A model generated the notes under the pieces. The model ran no database searches. It saw only the letters and a list, made by a program, of their open reading frames with translations, and was not told where the DNA came from. A stretch of DNA of 64,000 nt from Coriobacteriaceae bacterium (GTDB lineage Bacteria > Actinomycetota > Coriobacteriia > Coriobacteriales > Atopobiaceae), in the NCBI GenBank assembly GCA_004557505.1, contig SFGZ01000002.1, positions 1 through 64,000 of the forward strand, given 5' to 3'. This document shows positions 44,682 to 54,013 of the stretch, piece after piece. The position numbers and the translations under genes are program-made. Position 1 is the first letter of the stretch. The number at the start of each line of letters is the position of its first letter.

Positions 44682-45076
44682 GGTCTGCTCCGATGTGCTA
44701 CATAGCAGGCATGGGTGCAGTACTTGCGCGTCTTGTTCCCATAGGCGCTAAACGGTTTCCCACACCCCGCACAAGTGTAGGTGTAGGTGGCGGTGCGAGT
44801 GCGAGCTTCAGGGTGGCGTGCCCACCAGGCACGTCGATGCTGATCGGAGCAAAACCTTTGTGTTTTGCCATCATCTCGCTGATAGATGCGGCTGCCGCAC
44901 CATGGGCACCAGCCGACCACCGTGTCAGGAACTTGTGCTTGCGGTTCTGGCAACGTCGCGGCGTACCTACGCACGGCTGATGCTGGCAAGCCGAGCAACT
45001 CTGCGATACGCCGATATGAGAGCCGGTCAGCATGCAGGGCAGTAATAGCTGATTCTTCACGTGCGTCAAAACCCAT
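44678..45076 (-). CDS. HTH protein with two zinc-finger-like modules
   Basis: 132 residues. An N-terminal sigma-like helix-turn-helix (ALHADRLSYRRIAELLGLPA) is followed by CPWCGSRIYQ...FCSDQHRRAWW and CAGCGKPFSAYGNKTRKYCTHACYVAHR, two CxxC...CxxxH/C modules. It is likely a DNA-binding phage regulator. ATG 45076 has GGAGGAG before it. It lies upstream of the recombinases in one leftward transcript and may control their expression or act with them. Confidence 0.65.
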   Translation of the reverse strand: MGFDAREESAITALHADRLSYRRIAELLGLPASAVRRYAATLPEPQAQVPDTVVGWCPWCGSRIYQRDDGKTQRFCSDQHRRAWWARHPEARTRTATYTYTCAGCGKPFSAYGNKTRKYCTHACYVAHRSRP

Positions 45077-45154
45077 CGTGGCTCCTCCTACTAGTTGTGG
45101 TTCGCTATAAGCCACCCCAGAGCCTCAAACCGGACGGGTGAGTACCAAGAAAAC

Positions 45155-45201
45155 TAAAAATGGCCGCCCCGCCACCTTGAAAAGGCAGTGGGACGGCCAT
45201 T
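45155..45201 (-). terminator. Terminator of the late (lysis) transcript
   Basis: AATGGCCG (45159-45166) pairs with CGGCCATT (45194-45201), with inner pairing of CCCGCC and GGCAGTGGG-type sequence. On the minus strand it is followed by TTTTTAGTTTTC, ending the lysis genes before the recombinase unit. Confidence 0.8.
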
Positions 45202-45223
45202 GTGTTCTTGGTAGAAGTGTGTG

Positions 45224-46078
45224 CTAGCTGAGGATTTGGTTCACGCGTGCCTGAACGGTGTTGTAGTTGTAGCCAGCAGCTGTGAGACGGTTGTAGCGTT
45301 CTTGCCCGTTACCCCAATCCCCACGGATCACTTCGCGGGCGAGCGTGTCGATGCTTTTACCGGCGGGCTTGGGCTTTTGGCCGAGCAGCTGGTTGACGCG
45401 GGCTTGCACCGTGTCGTAGTCGTATCCGGCAGCGGTGAGGCGCTGGTAGCGGTCATTACCGTTACCCCAATCCCCACGGATCACTTCTCGAGCCAATTCA
45501 TCAACGCTCTTGCCGCTAGTAGTGACGGGCTTGGAAACTGACTTGGCCTCAGGAGTCGGTGCTTTGCTGCTGGTCATGTGGTCGTACCAGTATTGGGCGC
45601 GTGCCATGTAGCGCGTGTTTTGGGTGCCTGCGATTTCGCCTGGGCATCCGGTGGCGGCGAAGTGTTTGTGCCCGAACACGTTCTTACCCCACGCTGGGCG
45701 GCCAAGCTTATAGTAGCGGCACAAAGCCGCGACTAGGTGTGCTCCGTTTTCCAAGGTAGCGTCACTGATGGTCCAGGGGTTGCCCACATGGTTGTTGGCG
45801 TGCTCGATACCAATGGAGGTGCAGTTAGCTTCCCAGTTACCCGCGTGCCATGCAGTGTCACGATCCCACACGAGCTGGCCGATACGGCCGTTGACATCGA
45901 CTTGGTAGTGGGCGGAAGCTTGACGGGTTTGCCACACGTCCCAGCAGCCACGGATGGTGAGGTTGCCTGCGTTGTGGTGGATGATGACCTTATCGATCTT
46001 TCGGCCGTTCCTGCCTGGGGTGTAGTGCTTGTTCATCAGCAGGTTCTGGTCTGCTGTCAGGTTGTTCCAATCCTTCAT
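45224..46078 (-). CDS. Endolysin: N-acetylmuramoyl-L-alanine amidase with two Cpl-7 repeats
   Basis: 284 residues. The amidase-2/PGRP domain (about 15-165) has VIIHHNAGN, SAHYQVDVNG, TAWHAGNW and GHKHFAATGCPGE (zinc ligands His34 or His35, a later His and Cys). Two nearly identical CW_7 repeats follow (each EVIRGDWGNG...RLTAAGY-Y-TVQARVNQ), which bind muropeptide in the wall. The enzyme cleaves the sugar-peptide bond at host lysis. AAGGAAC precedes ATG. It lies just downstream of the holin. Confidence 0.93.
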   Translation of the reverse strand: MKDWNNLTADQNLLMNKHYTPGRNGRKIDKVIIHHNAGNLTIRGCWDVWQTRQASAHYQVDVNGRIGQLVWDRDTAWHAGNWEANCTSIGIEHANNHVGNPWTISDATLENGAHLVAALCRYYKLGRPAWGKNVFGHKHFAATGCPGEIAGTQNTRYMARAQYWYDHMTSSKAPTPEAKSVSKPVTTSGKSVDELAREVIRGDWGNGNDRYQRLTAAGYDYDTVQARVNQLLGQKPKPAGKSIDTLAREVIRGDWGNGQERYNRLTAAGYNYNTVQARVNQILS

Positions 46079-46093
46079 GATGATTGTTCCTTT

Positions 46094-46591
46094 CTATTGG
46101 TTGGATTGCTTGGGTTCAGGAAGCGGCAGCTCCGGCTGGGACGATGGCGCTGCAGTGACGTCATCCGCTGTGGGAATCGGTGCAGCATCAGTGGCGTCGT
46201 GCTTCGTCAGCGCTGCGAGGGTCTCGCGGAGCTGAGCCGGTACGGGCAGACCGAGGCGGGTGGTGTTCTCCAAGAGGGAGATGCCTTCGTTGGAGAGGTA
46301 GAAGAAGATCGTCGCGGTACGCAGCACCGCACCAGCACCGAGCACGTACACGTCGAGCAGGTTCGCTAAACCGACCAATGTGAAGATCAATATTTTGCGG
46401 GCGATGCCTGTGAACCCGACCGAACTCGACAGGCGCTTCTCCGCAATGGCGGCGAGGACGCCAGTCAAATAGTCGGCGGCGACGAAGGCGATGAGGGCGT
46501 AGAGGAATCCATCGAGCCCGCCGAGGAACCAGCCGAGGAATCCGCCTAGGGCGGTGAATGTGCCTTGAAACAACAACCAGAGGGTTTTCAT
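46094..46591 (-). CDS. Phage holin, toxin-secretion/phage-lysis family
   Basis: 165 residues with three or four hydrophobic segments (LGGFLGWFLGGLDGFLYALI, ILIFTLVGLANLLDVYVLG, LRTATIFFYL) and the family feature FVAADYLTGVLAA. The C-terminal third is Pro/Asp-rich and soluble. It forms the membrane lesion that releases the amidase. ATG 46591 is chosen from AAAGGAC upstream; the longer frame to 46639 has no such site. Confidence 0.88.
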   Translation of the reverse strand: MKTLWLLFQGTFTALGGFLGWFLGGLDGFLYALIAFVAADYLTGVLAAIAEKRLSSSVGFTGIARKILIFTLVGLANLLDVYVLGAGAVLRTATIFFYLSNEGISLLENTTRLGLPVPAQLRETLAALTKHDATDAAPIPTADDVTAAPSSQPELPLPEPKQSNQ

Positions 46592-46621
46592 AAAAAATGT
46601 CCTTTCAGGTGTTTTGGGTAT

Positions 46622-46648
46622 GAAAAAGGCACCCAACAAGAGGTGCCT
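46622..46648 (-). terminator. Terminator between tail and lysis genes
   Basis: AGGCACC (46627-46633) pairs with GGTGCCT (46642-46648). The minus strand continues with TTTTTC, a compact rho-independent terminator. Lysis gene expression may need its own promoter or read-through. Confidence 0.75.
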
Positions 46649-46674
46649 GACGGTGATAGAAGAGAAACAGTAAG

Positions 46675-46905
46675 TTATGTGATGTGGAGTTCGGTGAGTG
46701 TGGATTCGGCTGAGCCTGGGCTGGTTAGATAGTCCAGGAGTGCCTCGGCAACGGCCGGAGCATCGACGGCGTCGGCGTTCAAGATGAGCGAGCCGGTGTG
46801 CATCTGCGGTAGTACTGGCTGCTCGATATCGTCATCAGTTGGTGGCAGGGCTGCGGGGATGTCCTCGATACCGGGAGCGGCGTGGAGGGATTGCTCATTG
46901 ACCAT
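46675..46905 (-). CDS. Small phage protein, function unknown
   Basis: 76 residues, acidic, starting MVNEQSLHAAPGIEDI and ending STLTELHIT. AAGGAG lies six bases before ATG. The start lies inside the end of the DUF1617-like gene (11-base overlap), so translation is coupled. No family recognised; small proteins between tail fibre and holin are common in siphoviruses. Confidence 0.6.
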   Translation of the reverse strand: MVNEQSLHAAPGIEDIPAALPPTDDDIEQPVLPQMHTGSLILNADAVDAPAVAEALLDYLTSPGSAESTLTELHIT

Positions 46906-47326
46906 CACCGTCTCCTTCCTCCAGTGCAGTGAGTAACGCATCGTAGGCATCAGCGTTCGTGCCAGAAAGCTGCCCGTCATAGCTGGTGAGCAGGTCGATA
47001 CAGGCTTGGCGGTGGCCTTCATAGGTGCCACCCTCCACCTGAGCGATCTCAGCAAACAGGGCGTCTCGCTCAGCAATGTAAGTAGCTGCGTGCTCGGCGT
47101 CTTTCAAGGTGAACGAACCATCATCGGCAATAACCGGTTTAGTGTCCTCTCCGCTGATGGCGTGTTCGGTGACGAGCTCGTATTCGGCTTCTTGCACCGC
47201 TTCTAAATGCGGAGCCAATAGGCGGATGAGTCGGGTGCGTGCCCGAGAGGCAGCCCCTGCGAGCTTCATCTCATTAAGCAGGTTGGTGGCGGGCTGTAGA
47301 TAGTGGTTAGCGAGAGTGAGTTTCAT
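46895..47326 (-). CDS. Phage protein, DUF1617-like
   Basis: 143 residues: MKLTLANHYLQPATNLLNEMKLAGAA..., then a helical charged body with a short acidic tail (EEGDGDGQ). The opening pattern of a beta strand plus 'LNEMKL-G-ASR-RTR' fits the DUF1617 family found next to tail fibres of Gram-positive phages. Molecular role unknown; it may be a tail or fibre accessory protein. Confidence 0.6.
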   Translation of the reverse strand: MKLTLANHYLQPATNLLNEMKLAGAASRARTRLIRLLAPHLEAVQEAEYELVTEHAISGEDTKPVIADDGSFTLKDAEHAATYIAERDALFAEIAQVEGGTYEGHRQACIDLLTSYDGQLSGTNADAYDALLTALEEGDGDGQ

Positions 47327-47346
47327 CAGCAGGTTTCCTTTCGTTT

Positions 47347-50007
47347 CTAGGTGAGGGTGGTGGACATGGTGGAATAGCCAGTATTTGAGTAGTACTGCCA
47401 GCTAATGTTCGAGCCCGAGCCGGAGATCGAGGTGATCCAACCGTGATTCAAGAGATTAATCAGGGTGTTCACTCTGCCCATGAGGTCTTTGATGCGTGCC
47501 ATGACTGAGGTCATGTTGTAGAACGTATTTTTCGTCACCAGATACAGGTCGCTGGTGCCGAACACGATCTTGGAGTAGTTGTTCGTGGACGCCCAGGCGG
47601 GGAACGTGCCTTTGCCGGTGAGTGTGGCGTCTTGCGGGTCGATGCCACGATTCCCATTCGTATAGAACGTCCACCCGTGGGTGCGCAGATCCGTACCCAG
47701 GTGGATGCCTTTCACCCCGTAATATGAGCCTTTCGGATCGAGGGTGAAAAACGAGCTAAAAGTGCCTGTGGTGCCGGTACGGTATGACCAGGTGACGAAG
47801 TCTCCTTGCCCGTTGAGTTGCATGGTAATGCCACGAACGTTCGTGTTGCCTTCTTTATAGGATTCACCGATTTTTCCGATGTAGCGATCCCCGTCATAAA
47901 ACTCCATCCCATTGGAGTTAATACGTCCCTGCAATGTGGAGCCGGAGTACCACGAGATCATAGTGGGAGTAATCCTGATTGAGCTTGTCCATCCGGCAAG
48001 CCCGACCTGGATCGCGTTCGAGGCAAACTTATCGGCCGTAATAGAGCCTGCTTTGATACGTGCAGCGGCCAAGTATCCAGTGGTGATCTTCCCTGCATCG
48101 ATGGCTGAGATTTTCGCGTTGGTGATGGCGGCGTCGGCTATCATCGCTGTTTTGATATACCCGCTGCTGATGGTGAGCTTATCGGAGGTAATCGAGCCTG
48201 CAGCGATACGGGCTGCCGCGAGTGTGCCGGTGGTGATCTTGCCGGCTGAGAGCGAGCCGATCTTCGCGTTCGTGATTGCCGCGTCTTTAATCATGGCGGT
48301 GGTGATGGTGGCGTTATCGATACTGGTTTGCCCTGTAATATGGACGCGCTTGCCGTCAATCAAGATGGTTTCCGGGCTGATGTTAATTTGAGCGATAATC
48401 CCGTCTTTTACTACCCGTAGATTCACTGCATTCGATAGTTGCGTGATTTGTGACTGCAAGCTGTTAGACGTATCAGTGACAGTGGTTTTATAGGCTTGTA
48501 CCTCGTCCCACAGCGCGTTGGTGTCGTTCACAGCGTTTTGTGCTAGACCACGAGCAGTGTCTGCTTCTTGTATCGAGTTAAATGCTTGCTGGTAGGCTTC
48601 GTCTGCTAACTCAACCGCGTTAAGAGCATCAGTTTTTGCTTGAGCAACGTCTTGCTGTGCCTTGTCGAGTTCGGCTTGCCACAGTGCCAGGTTCACTGGT
48701 GTCATGAGTGGTTTCCAGCCCGGCTCACCAGTATCGGTGATGCCCCAATACCAGATTGAGGTGCCTGCCTCGCCTTCGTCTTTGAACCAGGTATCGCCTA
48801 GGTGGGGATTAGCAGGCGCGGAGGGTGAGTAATAGTTGGTGTTTTTCCCATCGGCTGACGCCAACGCGAGAGCTGCCACCTCGTTAGCCTCAGCTACAGC
48901 CGTGCTCATACCCCGCATGGTTGCTGCTACGGAGGTGAATGATGGCGTGGCGTTGCCTAGCTGGATCGAGATATAGCTGTTGGTGAGCGGATTGAACGTG
49001 TAGGCGATGACGCGGGCGGTGAGGTTGACGCCAAGGTCAGTGTGTTTAACGGTGACGGTATCGCCCAGGTTCACGTGCTCGAGCTTGGCGAGATCAGCGT
49101 ATTCGAGGGTGGTGGACAGATCCACGAACGAAACATCATAGCTGGCGGTTGGCAGGTCGGCCCCGGTGGCGTACTCAGCCTTTGCGAGTTCACGCAGCAT
49201 GGCGTGGGCTTGTTCGAGTGGAACCTCGTCTTCTTTGGGTGTGTCTGGATCTTTGACGGCTTTCACCTGGTCAAACTTGGCCACCTTGACGAACGGATAC
49301 GCATAATCACTAATCCGGGGTGAATCGACGTAGAGTTCTGGCAGGAGTAGCCCGTCATAGCCTACTGGCAGTATCCGGGTTGCTAGCAAGGCGGTGTCGA
49401 TGCTGGATGTGTAGCCGGTGAGGTTCTTCCGATCCTGTATCACTACACCCGTGAGGGAACCGCGGCGGGGCGCGTGGCGGATCTGCCAGTTATCGAACGT
49501 GAACTCCCCACCCCAACGATTCGCGAAAGAGTTATCTTCATCGGTATTGAGAATCGCGGCCGCAATCGAAGTACGCACAACCCGAGCAGAAGCAATAGTG
49601 CCCGTATCGGAGGATACTGCAGTGAAAGGGTGGGGATAGTTTGCTGCGCCCAGTAGTTGGGTGAGCGCGGCAGTGGGGGTTTTGTTCACCACGAACGTAT
49701 CGGCAATCAGGTTGTGTGAAAGGTCGAAAAACACGTGATTCGCTTCTACGTGCAGCACCTGGTCAATGGATGTGTCGATAGCGGTGATACGGAACGCCTG
49801 CTTCTGCTCGGCCCATGGCACCGGGCAGGCCACAATCTGGCCAACCACCAGGTATTCGGCATACTCGCCCCAGGCTGGATAATCAAAAGCCAGAGTGAAA
49901 CTTGCGTTGAGTTCCTCGGTCACCACCGGGGAGATGATCTGGCCATCGAGAACGCCGAGACCAGTAGCATCAAACCGGGTAGCGGCAGCATCATGCAGGG
50001 TAATCAT
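47347..50007 (-). CDS. Tail fibre / minor structural protein (Tal-type)
   Basis: 886 residues. The N-terminal 370 residues match prophage minor tail proteins that attach below the distal tail protein (FDYPAWGEYAEYLVVGQIVACP; NADTFVVNKTPTAALTQLLG-like region). A coiled coil follows (about 455-540: DALNAVELADEAYQQAFNSI...). Then come three collagen-like glycine-poor repeats 'AITNAKI---AGKITTG-LAAARI-AGSIT' (about 590-690), a typical fibre shaft. The C-terminal domain (about 700-886) is the probable receptor-binding tip. It determines which host surface is recognised. Confidence 0.85.
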   Translation of the reverse strand: MITLHDAAATRFDATGLGVLDGQIISPVVTEELNASFTLAFDYPAWGEYAEYLVVGQIVACPVPWAEQKQAFRITAIDTSIDQVLHVEANHVFFDLSHNLIADTFVVNKTPTAALTQLLGAANYPHPFTAVSSDTGTIASARVVRTSIAAAILNTDEDNSFANRWGGEFTFDNWQIRHAPRRGSLTGVVIQDRKNLTGYTSSIDTALLATRILPVGYDGLLLPELYVDSPRISDYAYPFVKVAKFDQVKAVKDPDTPKEDEVPLEQAHAMLRELAKAEYATGADLPTASYDVSFVDLSTTLEYADLAKLEHVNLGDTVTVKHTDLGVNLTARVIAYTFNPLTNSYISIQLGNATPSFTSVAATMRGMSTAVAEANEVAALALASADGKNTNYYSPSAPANPHLGDTWFKDEGEAGTSIWYWGITDTGEPGWKPLMTPVNLALWQAELDKAQQDVAQAKTDALNAVELADEAYQQAFNSIQEADTARGLAQNAVNDTNALWDEVQAYKTTVTDTSNSLQSQITQLSNAVNLRVVKDGIIAQINISPETILIDGKRVHITGQTSIDNATITTAMIKDAAITNAKIGSLSAGKITTGTLAAARIAAGSITSDKLTISSGYIKTAMIADAAITNAKISAIDAGKITTGYLAAARIKAGSITADKFASNAIQVGLAGWTSSIRITPTMISWYSGSTLQGRINSNGMEFYDGDRYIGKIGESYKEGNTNVRGITMQLNGQGDFVTWSYRTGTTGTFSSFFTLDPKGSYYGVKGIHLGTDLRTHGWTFYTNGNRGIDPQDATLTGKGTFPAWASTNNYSKIVFGTSDLYLVTKNTFYNMTSVMARIKDLMGRVNTLINLLNHGWITSISGSGSNISWQYYSNTGYSTMSTTLT

Positions 50008-50024
50008 CAGTAGTTCGCTTTCTA

Positions 50025-50747
50025 TTAGAGGTTGCGCCAGTTCGGTTCAATCACGACCTTGGTGATGCCCGGGCCGAGGGTGATCGGGTTGCTCATCGGC
50101 GCAAGGATCGGGAAGTCACCGATCAAGGCATCGGTTTGGATGTTTCCTGCCACGTGACAGATCTTGCGTGGCGTGTCGATCGTGACTTGCCCGCCAGGAG
50201 ACTTCACCGTATGCGTGACACTGCTGATTGCGATGGTGAGGGTGCCACTGCCATAGATAGTGATGACCGGCTCAGCCGCCACCAAGCACGGATTGACCAC
50301 CTGCCCACTGGTAGTGAGCGTAATCGGCTCGGCCTCAATGATGTAGTTGAACGGCTGGCAGGTAAACGTCACAGTGAAGTCCCACCAAAGACCTGTGAGT
50401 CTGGTGAGGTGGCTGAAATCGATATGTTTCACCGTGTAGAACACGCCAGGATTGGTGGACAGTTCCAAGCGCTCTATCCGTCCCACGCTAGCCACCGTGC
50501 CCGCACACACGGCCCGCAGGCTGCGAAACATCTGCGGCGCGGTATTGCTCTGTGTGGCTGTGATGGCGCAATGGACGGTGATTCTCTGGTCAGCCCAACC
50601 CTTCTCGCGCGTGAGAGTGCCGGCTCGTCCCTCGACCTCAATGTCCTCCACTTTTCTTTGCGTGGTGGGGATGGCGGGTGGCTCGAGAATACGAATACCG
50701 AAATCGCTGTAAGAGTCGTATTGGTTGTTTAACGTGAAGCTACGCAT
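50025..50747 (-). CDS. Distal tail protein (Dit)
   Basis: 240 residues starting MRSFTLNNQYDSYSDFGIRI, a common Dit opening, followed by RKVEDIEVEGRAGTLTREKGW. The N-terminal ring domain is followed by a galectin-like C-terminal domain. It links the tail tube to the fibre. ATG 50747 follows GGGAGGTG; the start overlaps the tape-measure stop by eight bases. Confidence 0.85.
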   Translation of the reverse strand: MRSFTLNNQYDSYSDFGIRILEPPAIPTTQRKVEDIEVEGRAGTLTREKGWADQRITVHCAITATQSNTAPQMFRSLRAVCAGTVASVGRIERLELSTNPGVFYTVKHIDFSHLTRLTGLWWDFTVTFTCQPFNYIIEAEPITLTTSGQVVNPCLVAAEPVITIYGSGTLTIAISSVTHTVKSPGGQVTIDTPRKICHVAGNIQTDALIGDFPILAPMSNPITLGPGITKVVIEPNWRNL

Positions 50748-53565
50748 ACACACCTCCCAACAGCGCACCACTACGCCGTGAGCGCAGGGCTAGTTGTTTA
50801 TCAATACTTGGGGTGAGTTTGCCGACCAGCGTGCCATCATCAAGCACCACCCGAATATCCAAACCACCAAGAATCGCCCGAGCCGTCTGATCAATCAACC
50901 CTCGAACATCCAAACCGGCGCTGCCAGTATCGGGGCTGCGGTGAGCATCAGTCTTGCCAACAGTTGTGGTGGTGGCTGGTGGTTCGAGGGCAGGTAGGTC
51001 AAACGCGCCTGGGCGAATATCGATAGGTACGTGTACGCCGGCAGCTAGCTCATCAAAAGCGGAAAGCGTCCCAGCCGCCATGTCTGTAGCTGCCTCCACA
51101 GCCTGCTGACCAGTAGAAGAGATGCCTCCTGCGAGGCCTGTGGTGAGCATTTGTCCCACCCACGCCATTTCTTTCGAGGGAGAGTGAATACCGAAGAAGC
51201 CAAGAATGCCATCCCACAAGTCGGCACACCATGAACTCACCCGGTTCCACAACCAGCCCGCTAAGCCTTGGATGCCGTTCCACAAGCCGCGCACGAGATT
51301 CGCGCCCACGTTCGCCATCTGGCTGACCCCGCCACTAATCGCGTTCACGATGCTGGAGAGAATATTGCGCGCAGCACCGGTGATCGAGGAAATAACCGAG
51401 CCGATATTACGAATCAGCCCCATGAGCAGGTTGTAGCCCGCGCTGATCATCGACCCAACCCCGCCAGCAATCGTGGAAAGAATCCCAGCCAAGATCTTGC
51501 CCACTGCACTCAAAATCGCGCCGATAATCGCAGGAAGGTTCCGCACCAGCGCCACCAGCAGTTGTACACCAGCGGTGATGATTTGTGGGATTGCGCCGAG
51601 CACGGCACCGATGATTGCGCTAATAATCTGTGGCAACGCGGCCACAATCGTCGTAATAATCTGTGGTAGGGCACCAATCAACGCCACGAACAACTGCACA
51701 CCCGCATCAATCAACAACGGCAGGTTGCCCAGCAGTCCGGTAATCACTGCGTCGATGATCTGCGGGAGTGCTTCCACTATGGCGGTAATGATCTCTGGTA
51801 GCGCGGTAACGAGCGCGGTGAACAGTTGGATACCAGCCTCGATGATCAGCGGGATCGAGACAATAATGAAATCGATGATTGCCGTGATCAGCCCAGGCAA
51901 AGCCTCTACCAGCACAGGGATCGCGGCGAGCAAGCCTTGCGCTAGCCCCATGACGAGTTGCAAGGCAGCGTCCAATATCAATGGGAGGTTGTCGATGAGC
52001 GTGGTGCACATATCGATGACGAGTTGCACGATTGCCGGAATCAGGCTCGGCAACGCCTGCGCAAGACCAGTCGCCAACGTAGCGATCATTTGTAGGGCGG
52101 CCTCGAGGAGCATGGGGAGGTTGGCAATAATCGCATCCACCAAGGCGAGCACCAACTGCACTGCGCCCTCGGTTAAGCCTGGCAACGCAGCAATCAGACC
52201 CTGGACGAGGAACACGATGATCTGGGTTGCCGACTCCACCAAGAGTGGCAGGTTCGCCATAATCGCAGAACCCAAACCGCCCACGATACCCTCGACCGCC
52301 TGCAACACCGACGGCAACGTCGACAATAAGGAACTAGCGAGGCCTTGCACCGTAGTCAACATGACCTCACTGATTTTCTCCCAGTCGCCGTCAGCCTCTA
52401 CCAGGCCGCGAGTAAACTCACCGAGCAGATCCACACCGTCGTCAGCCAGTAGTTGTAGTTGTGGGAGGAGGACGGTGCCGAGGGCGTGTTTCGCCGCCGC
52501 ACCACCAGCCTTTAGCCGCTGAATCGAATCATCAAACTTACCCAACTGCTCCAACGTCTCATCGGAGAGCACTGCGCCCATGCGTTTAGCTTCGCCTGTC
52601 AGCTCGGCCATACCCGCCGAGCCTTGCTCGATCAGCGGATTCAACTCCTGAGCGGACTTACCGAACAACTGGAAAGCGATAGCGTCCCGTTCGGTTTCGT
52701 TCGGGATCTTGCCTAGAGCATCGATAGCCTCCCAATACACTGTTTCGCTATCACGCAGCTGACCGCTGGAGTCGGTGACGGAGATACCGAGCTTTTTGTA
52801 TGCCTCCACCGCGAGTTTGGTGCCGTTTTGGGCTGCAGCCATGGACTTAATGTTCTTACCCATGGATTTCGTCATGGTTTCCACCGAGACGTCCACCAGC
52901 TCAGCCGCATACGTATACGCCTGCAGTTTCTCAGCGCTCACGCCCGTCACCGTGGAGGTGGTGAGGATATCGTCTGCATACGCCGCAGAACTGACGGCCA
53001 TGCTGGACAGGCCTTTAGCGGCAGCAACGCTGGCTGTACCCACCGCCACGAACGCCGCACCCAAAGCAGCACCCATCGCCTTCGCCGCACCCGAGAGCTT
53101 GCTGAACTTGCCCTCACTATCGGCAGCCTCATCGCCAGCCTGATCCAGTTGTTGTTCCAGTTCGTTCGCAGCACTAGCTGCCTGACCCATCTCCGTATCG
53201 GACTTCGCCAGGGCGGCGTTGTTATCCTCAACCTCGCGTTCAAGGTTGTTTAGTGTGGCCCCCGCGTGGTTGAGCTGAACCTGCCAATTCTGGGTCCGCC
53301 GATCCGACTCCCCAAACGAGTTACTCGCATTCTCGAGGGCCTCACGCAGGGTCGCGATCTTCGCCTTCTGCGCCTCAATCTCACGCCCCAACACCTGGTT
53401 ACGAGCCGCGAGCTTCTCGGTCGAATTGTCATTCTTAGCGAACTGGGAATCCACCAGTTTCATCTCAGAGCCAAGCACCTTAAAGCTGGCGTTGATATCA
53501 CGCAGCGCGGCCTTAAACTCCCGCTCACCCTCCAAAGCAATCTTCAAACCAAAACCCTCAGCCAT
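50740..53565 (-). CDS. Tape measure protein
   Basis: 941 residues. The N-terminal 150 residues form a coiled coil (RNQVLGREIEAQKAKIATLR). A transmembrane-like Ala-rich segment lies near 165-185. From about 400 to 720 there is a series of degenerate 30-40-residue hydrophobic repeats of the form 'LLIEAALQLV-ALV-ALP-II-AIV', then a WNGIQGLAGWLWNRVSSW region near 760. It sets tail length and helps DNA entry. Two reverse-strand cargo genes lie between it and the tail chaperones. Confidence 0.92.
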   Translation of the reverse strand: MAEGFGLKIALEGEREFKAALRDINASFKVLGSEMKLVDSQFAKNDNSTEKLAARNQVLGREIEAQKAKIATLREALENASNSFGESDRRTQNWQVQLNHAGATLNNLEREVEDNNAALAKSDTEMGQAASAANELEQQLDQAGDEAADSEGKFSKLSGAAKAMGAALGAAFVAVGTASVAAAKGLSSMAVSSAAYADDILTTSTVTGVSAEKLQAYTYAAELVDVSVETMTKSMGKNIKSMAAAQNGTKLAVEAYKKLGISVTDSSGQLRDSETVYWEAIDALGKIPNETERDAIAFQLFGKSAQELNPLIEQGSAGMAELTGEAKRMGAVLSDETLEQLGKFDDSIQRLKAGGAAAKHALGTVLLPQLQLLADDGVDLLGEFTRGLVEADGDWEKISEVMLTTVQGLASSLLSTLPSVLQAVEGIVGGLGSAIMANLPLLVESATQIIVFLVQGLIAALPGLTEGAVQLVLALVDAIIANLPMLLEAALQMIATLATGLAQALPSLIPAIVQLVIDMCTTLIDNLPLILDAALQLVMGLAQGLLAAIPVLVEALPGLITAIIDFIIVSIPLIIEAGIQLFTALVTALPEIITAIVEALPQIIDAVITGLLGNLPLLIDAGVQLFVALIGALPQIITTIVAALPQIISAIIGAVLGAIPQIITAGVQLLVALVRNLPAIIGAILSAVGKILAGILSTIAGGVGSMISAGYNLLMGLIRNIGSVISSITGAARNILSSIVNAISGGVSQMANVGANLVRGLWNGIQGLAGWLWNRVSSWCADLWDGILGFFGIHSPSKEMAWVGQMLTTGLAGGISSTGQQAVEAATDMAAGTLSAFDELAAGVHVPIDIRPGAFDLPALEPPATTTTVGKTDAHRSPDTGSAGLDVRGLIDQTARAILGGLDIRVVLDDGTLVGKLTPSIDKQLALRSRRSGALLGGVYA

Positions 53566-53646
53566 GGGAAGATGCTCCTTTCAGATATTTGCGTGTGGAT
53601 ATGGGAGAATGAGTACAGATAGGTCAGAGCGAATCGAGGTGAGCCA

Positions 53647-54006
53647 ATGAGGACGATGAAGAGTGTGGGCTGGTGGATTCTGGCGATCAGCGTGTTTCTC
53701 GTTGTATTTCCCTGCACGCTTGCTTTGGCGTTTGGCTTGATGCTCTCGGGTGTGCTCACTCCGATTGCTGGCATTGGGAACGTCGTGGCGCATCTCGCTG
53801 GCTGGGAGGGTCACCTGTTTGCTCTCGGCACTATTCCTCTTTCTCCGTGGCTTGCACTGCCCGTGTCTATCGTGGTTGGGGCACTTTTGCTTGGCCTGGG
53901 TTGGCTTTCGTGGAAAGCGACCGTAGTGATTTATCGCTGGCTGATGAGCCTGAAACCACACGCTGAACCCACCTATCCGGATTCGTATTCGATGCCTGCC
54001 GTGTGA
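53647..54006 (+). CDS. Small membrane protein, prophage cargo on the opposite strand
   Basis: 119 residues with two or three hydrophobic segments (WWILAISVFLVVFPCTLALAF; ALPVSIVVGALLLGLGWLS). A Lys-Pro-rich cytoplasmic tail ends in SMPAV. GAGGTGA precedes ATG; a second ATG lies three codons in. It is transcribed against the flanking tape-measure and chaperone genes and lies seven bases before the hydrolase gene, so the two form a small operon. No known family. Superinfection exclusion or another lysogenic-conversion role is possible, inferred from position only. Confidence 0.65.
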   Translation: MRTMKSVGWWILAISVFLVVFPCTLALAFGLMLSGVLTPIAGIGNVVAHLAGWEGHLFALGTIPLSPWLALPVSIVVGALLLGLGWLSWKATVVIYRWLMSLKPHAEPTYPDSYSMPAV

Positions 54007-54013
54007 GCTGCTC

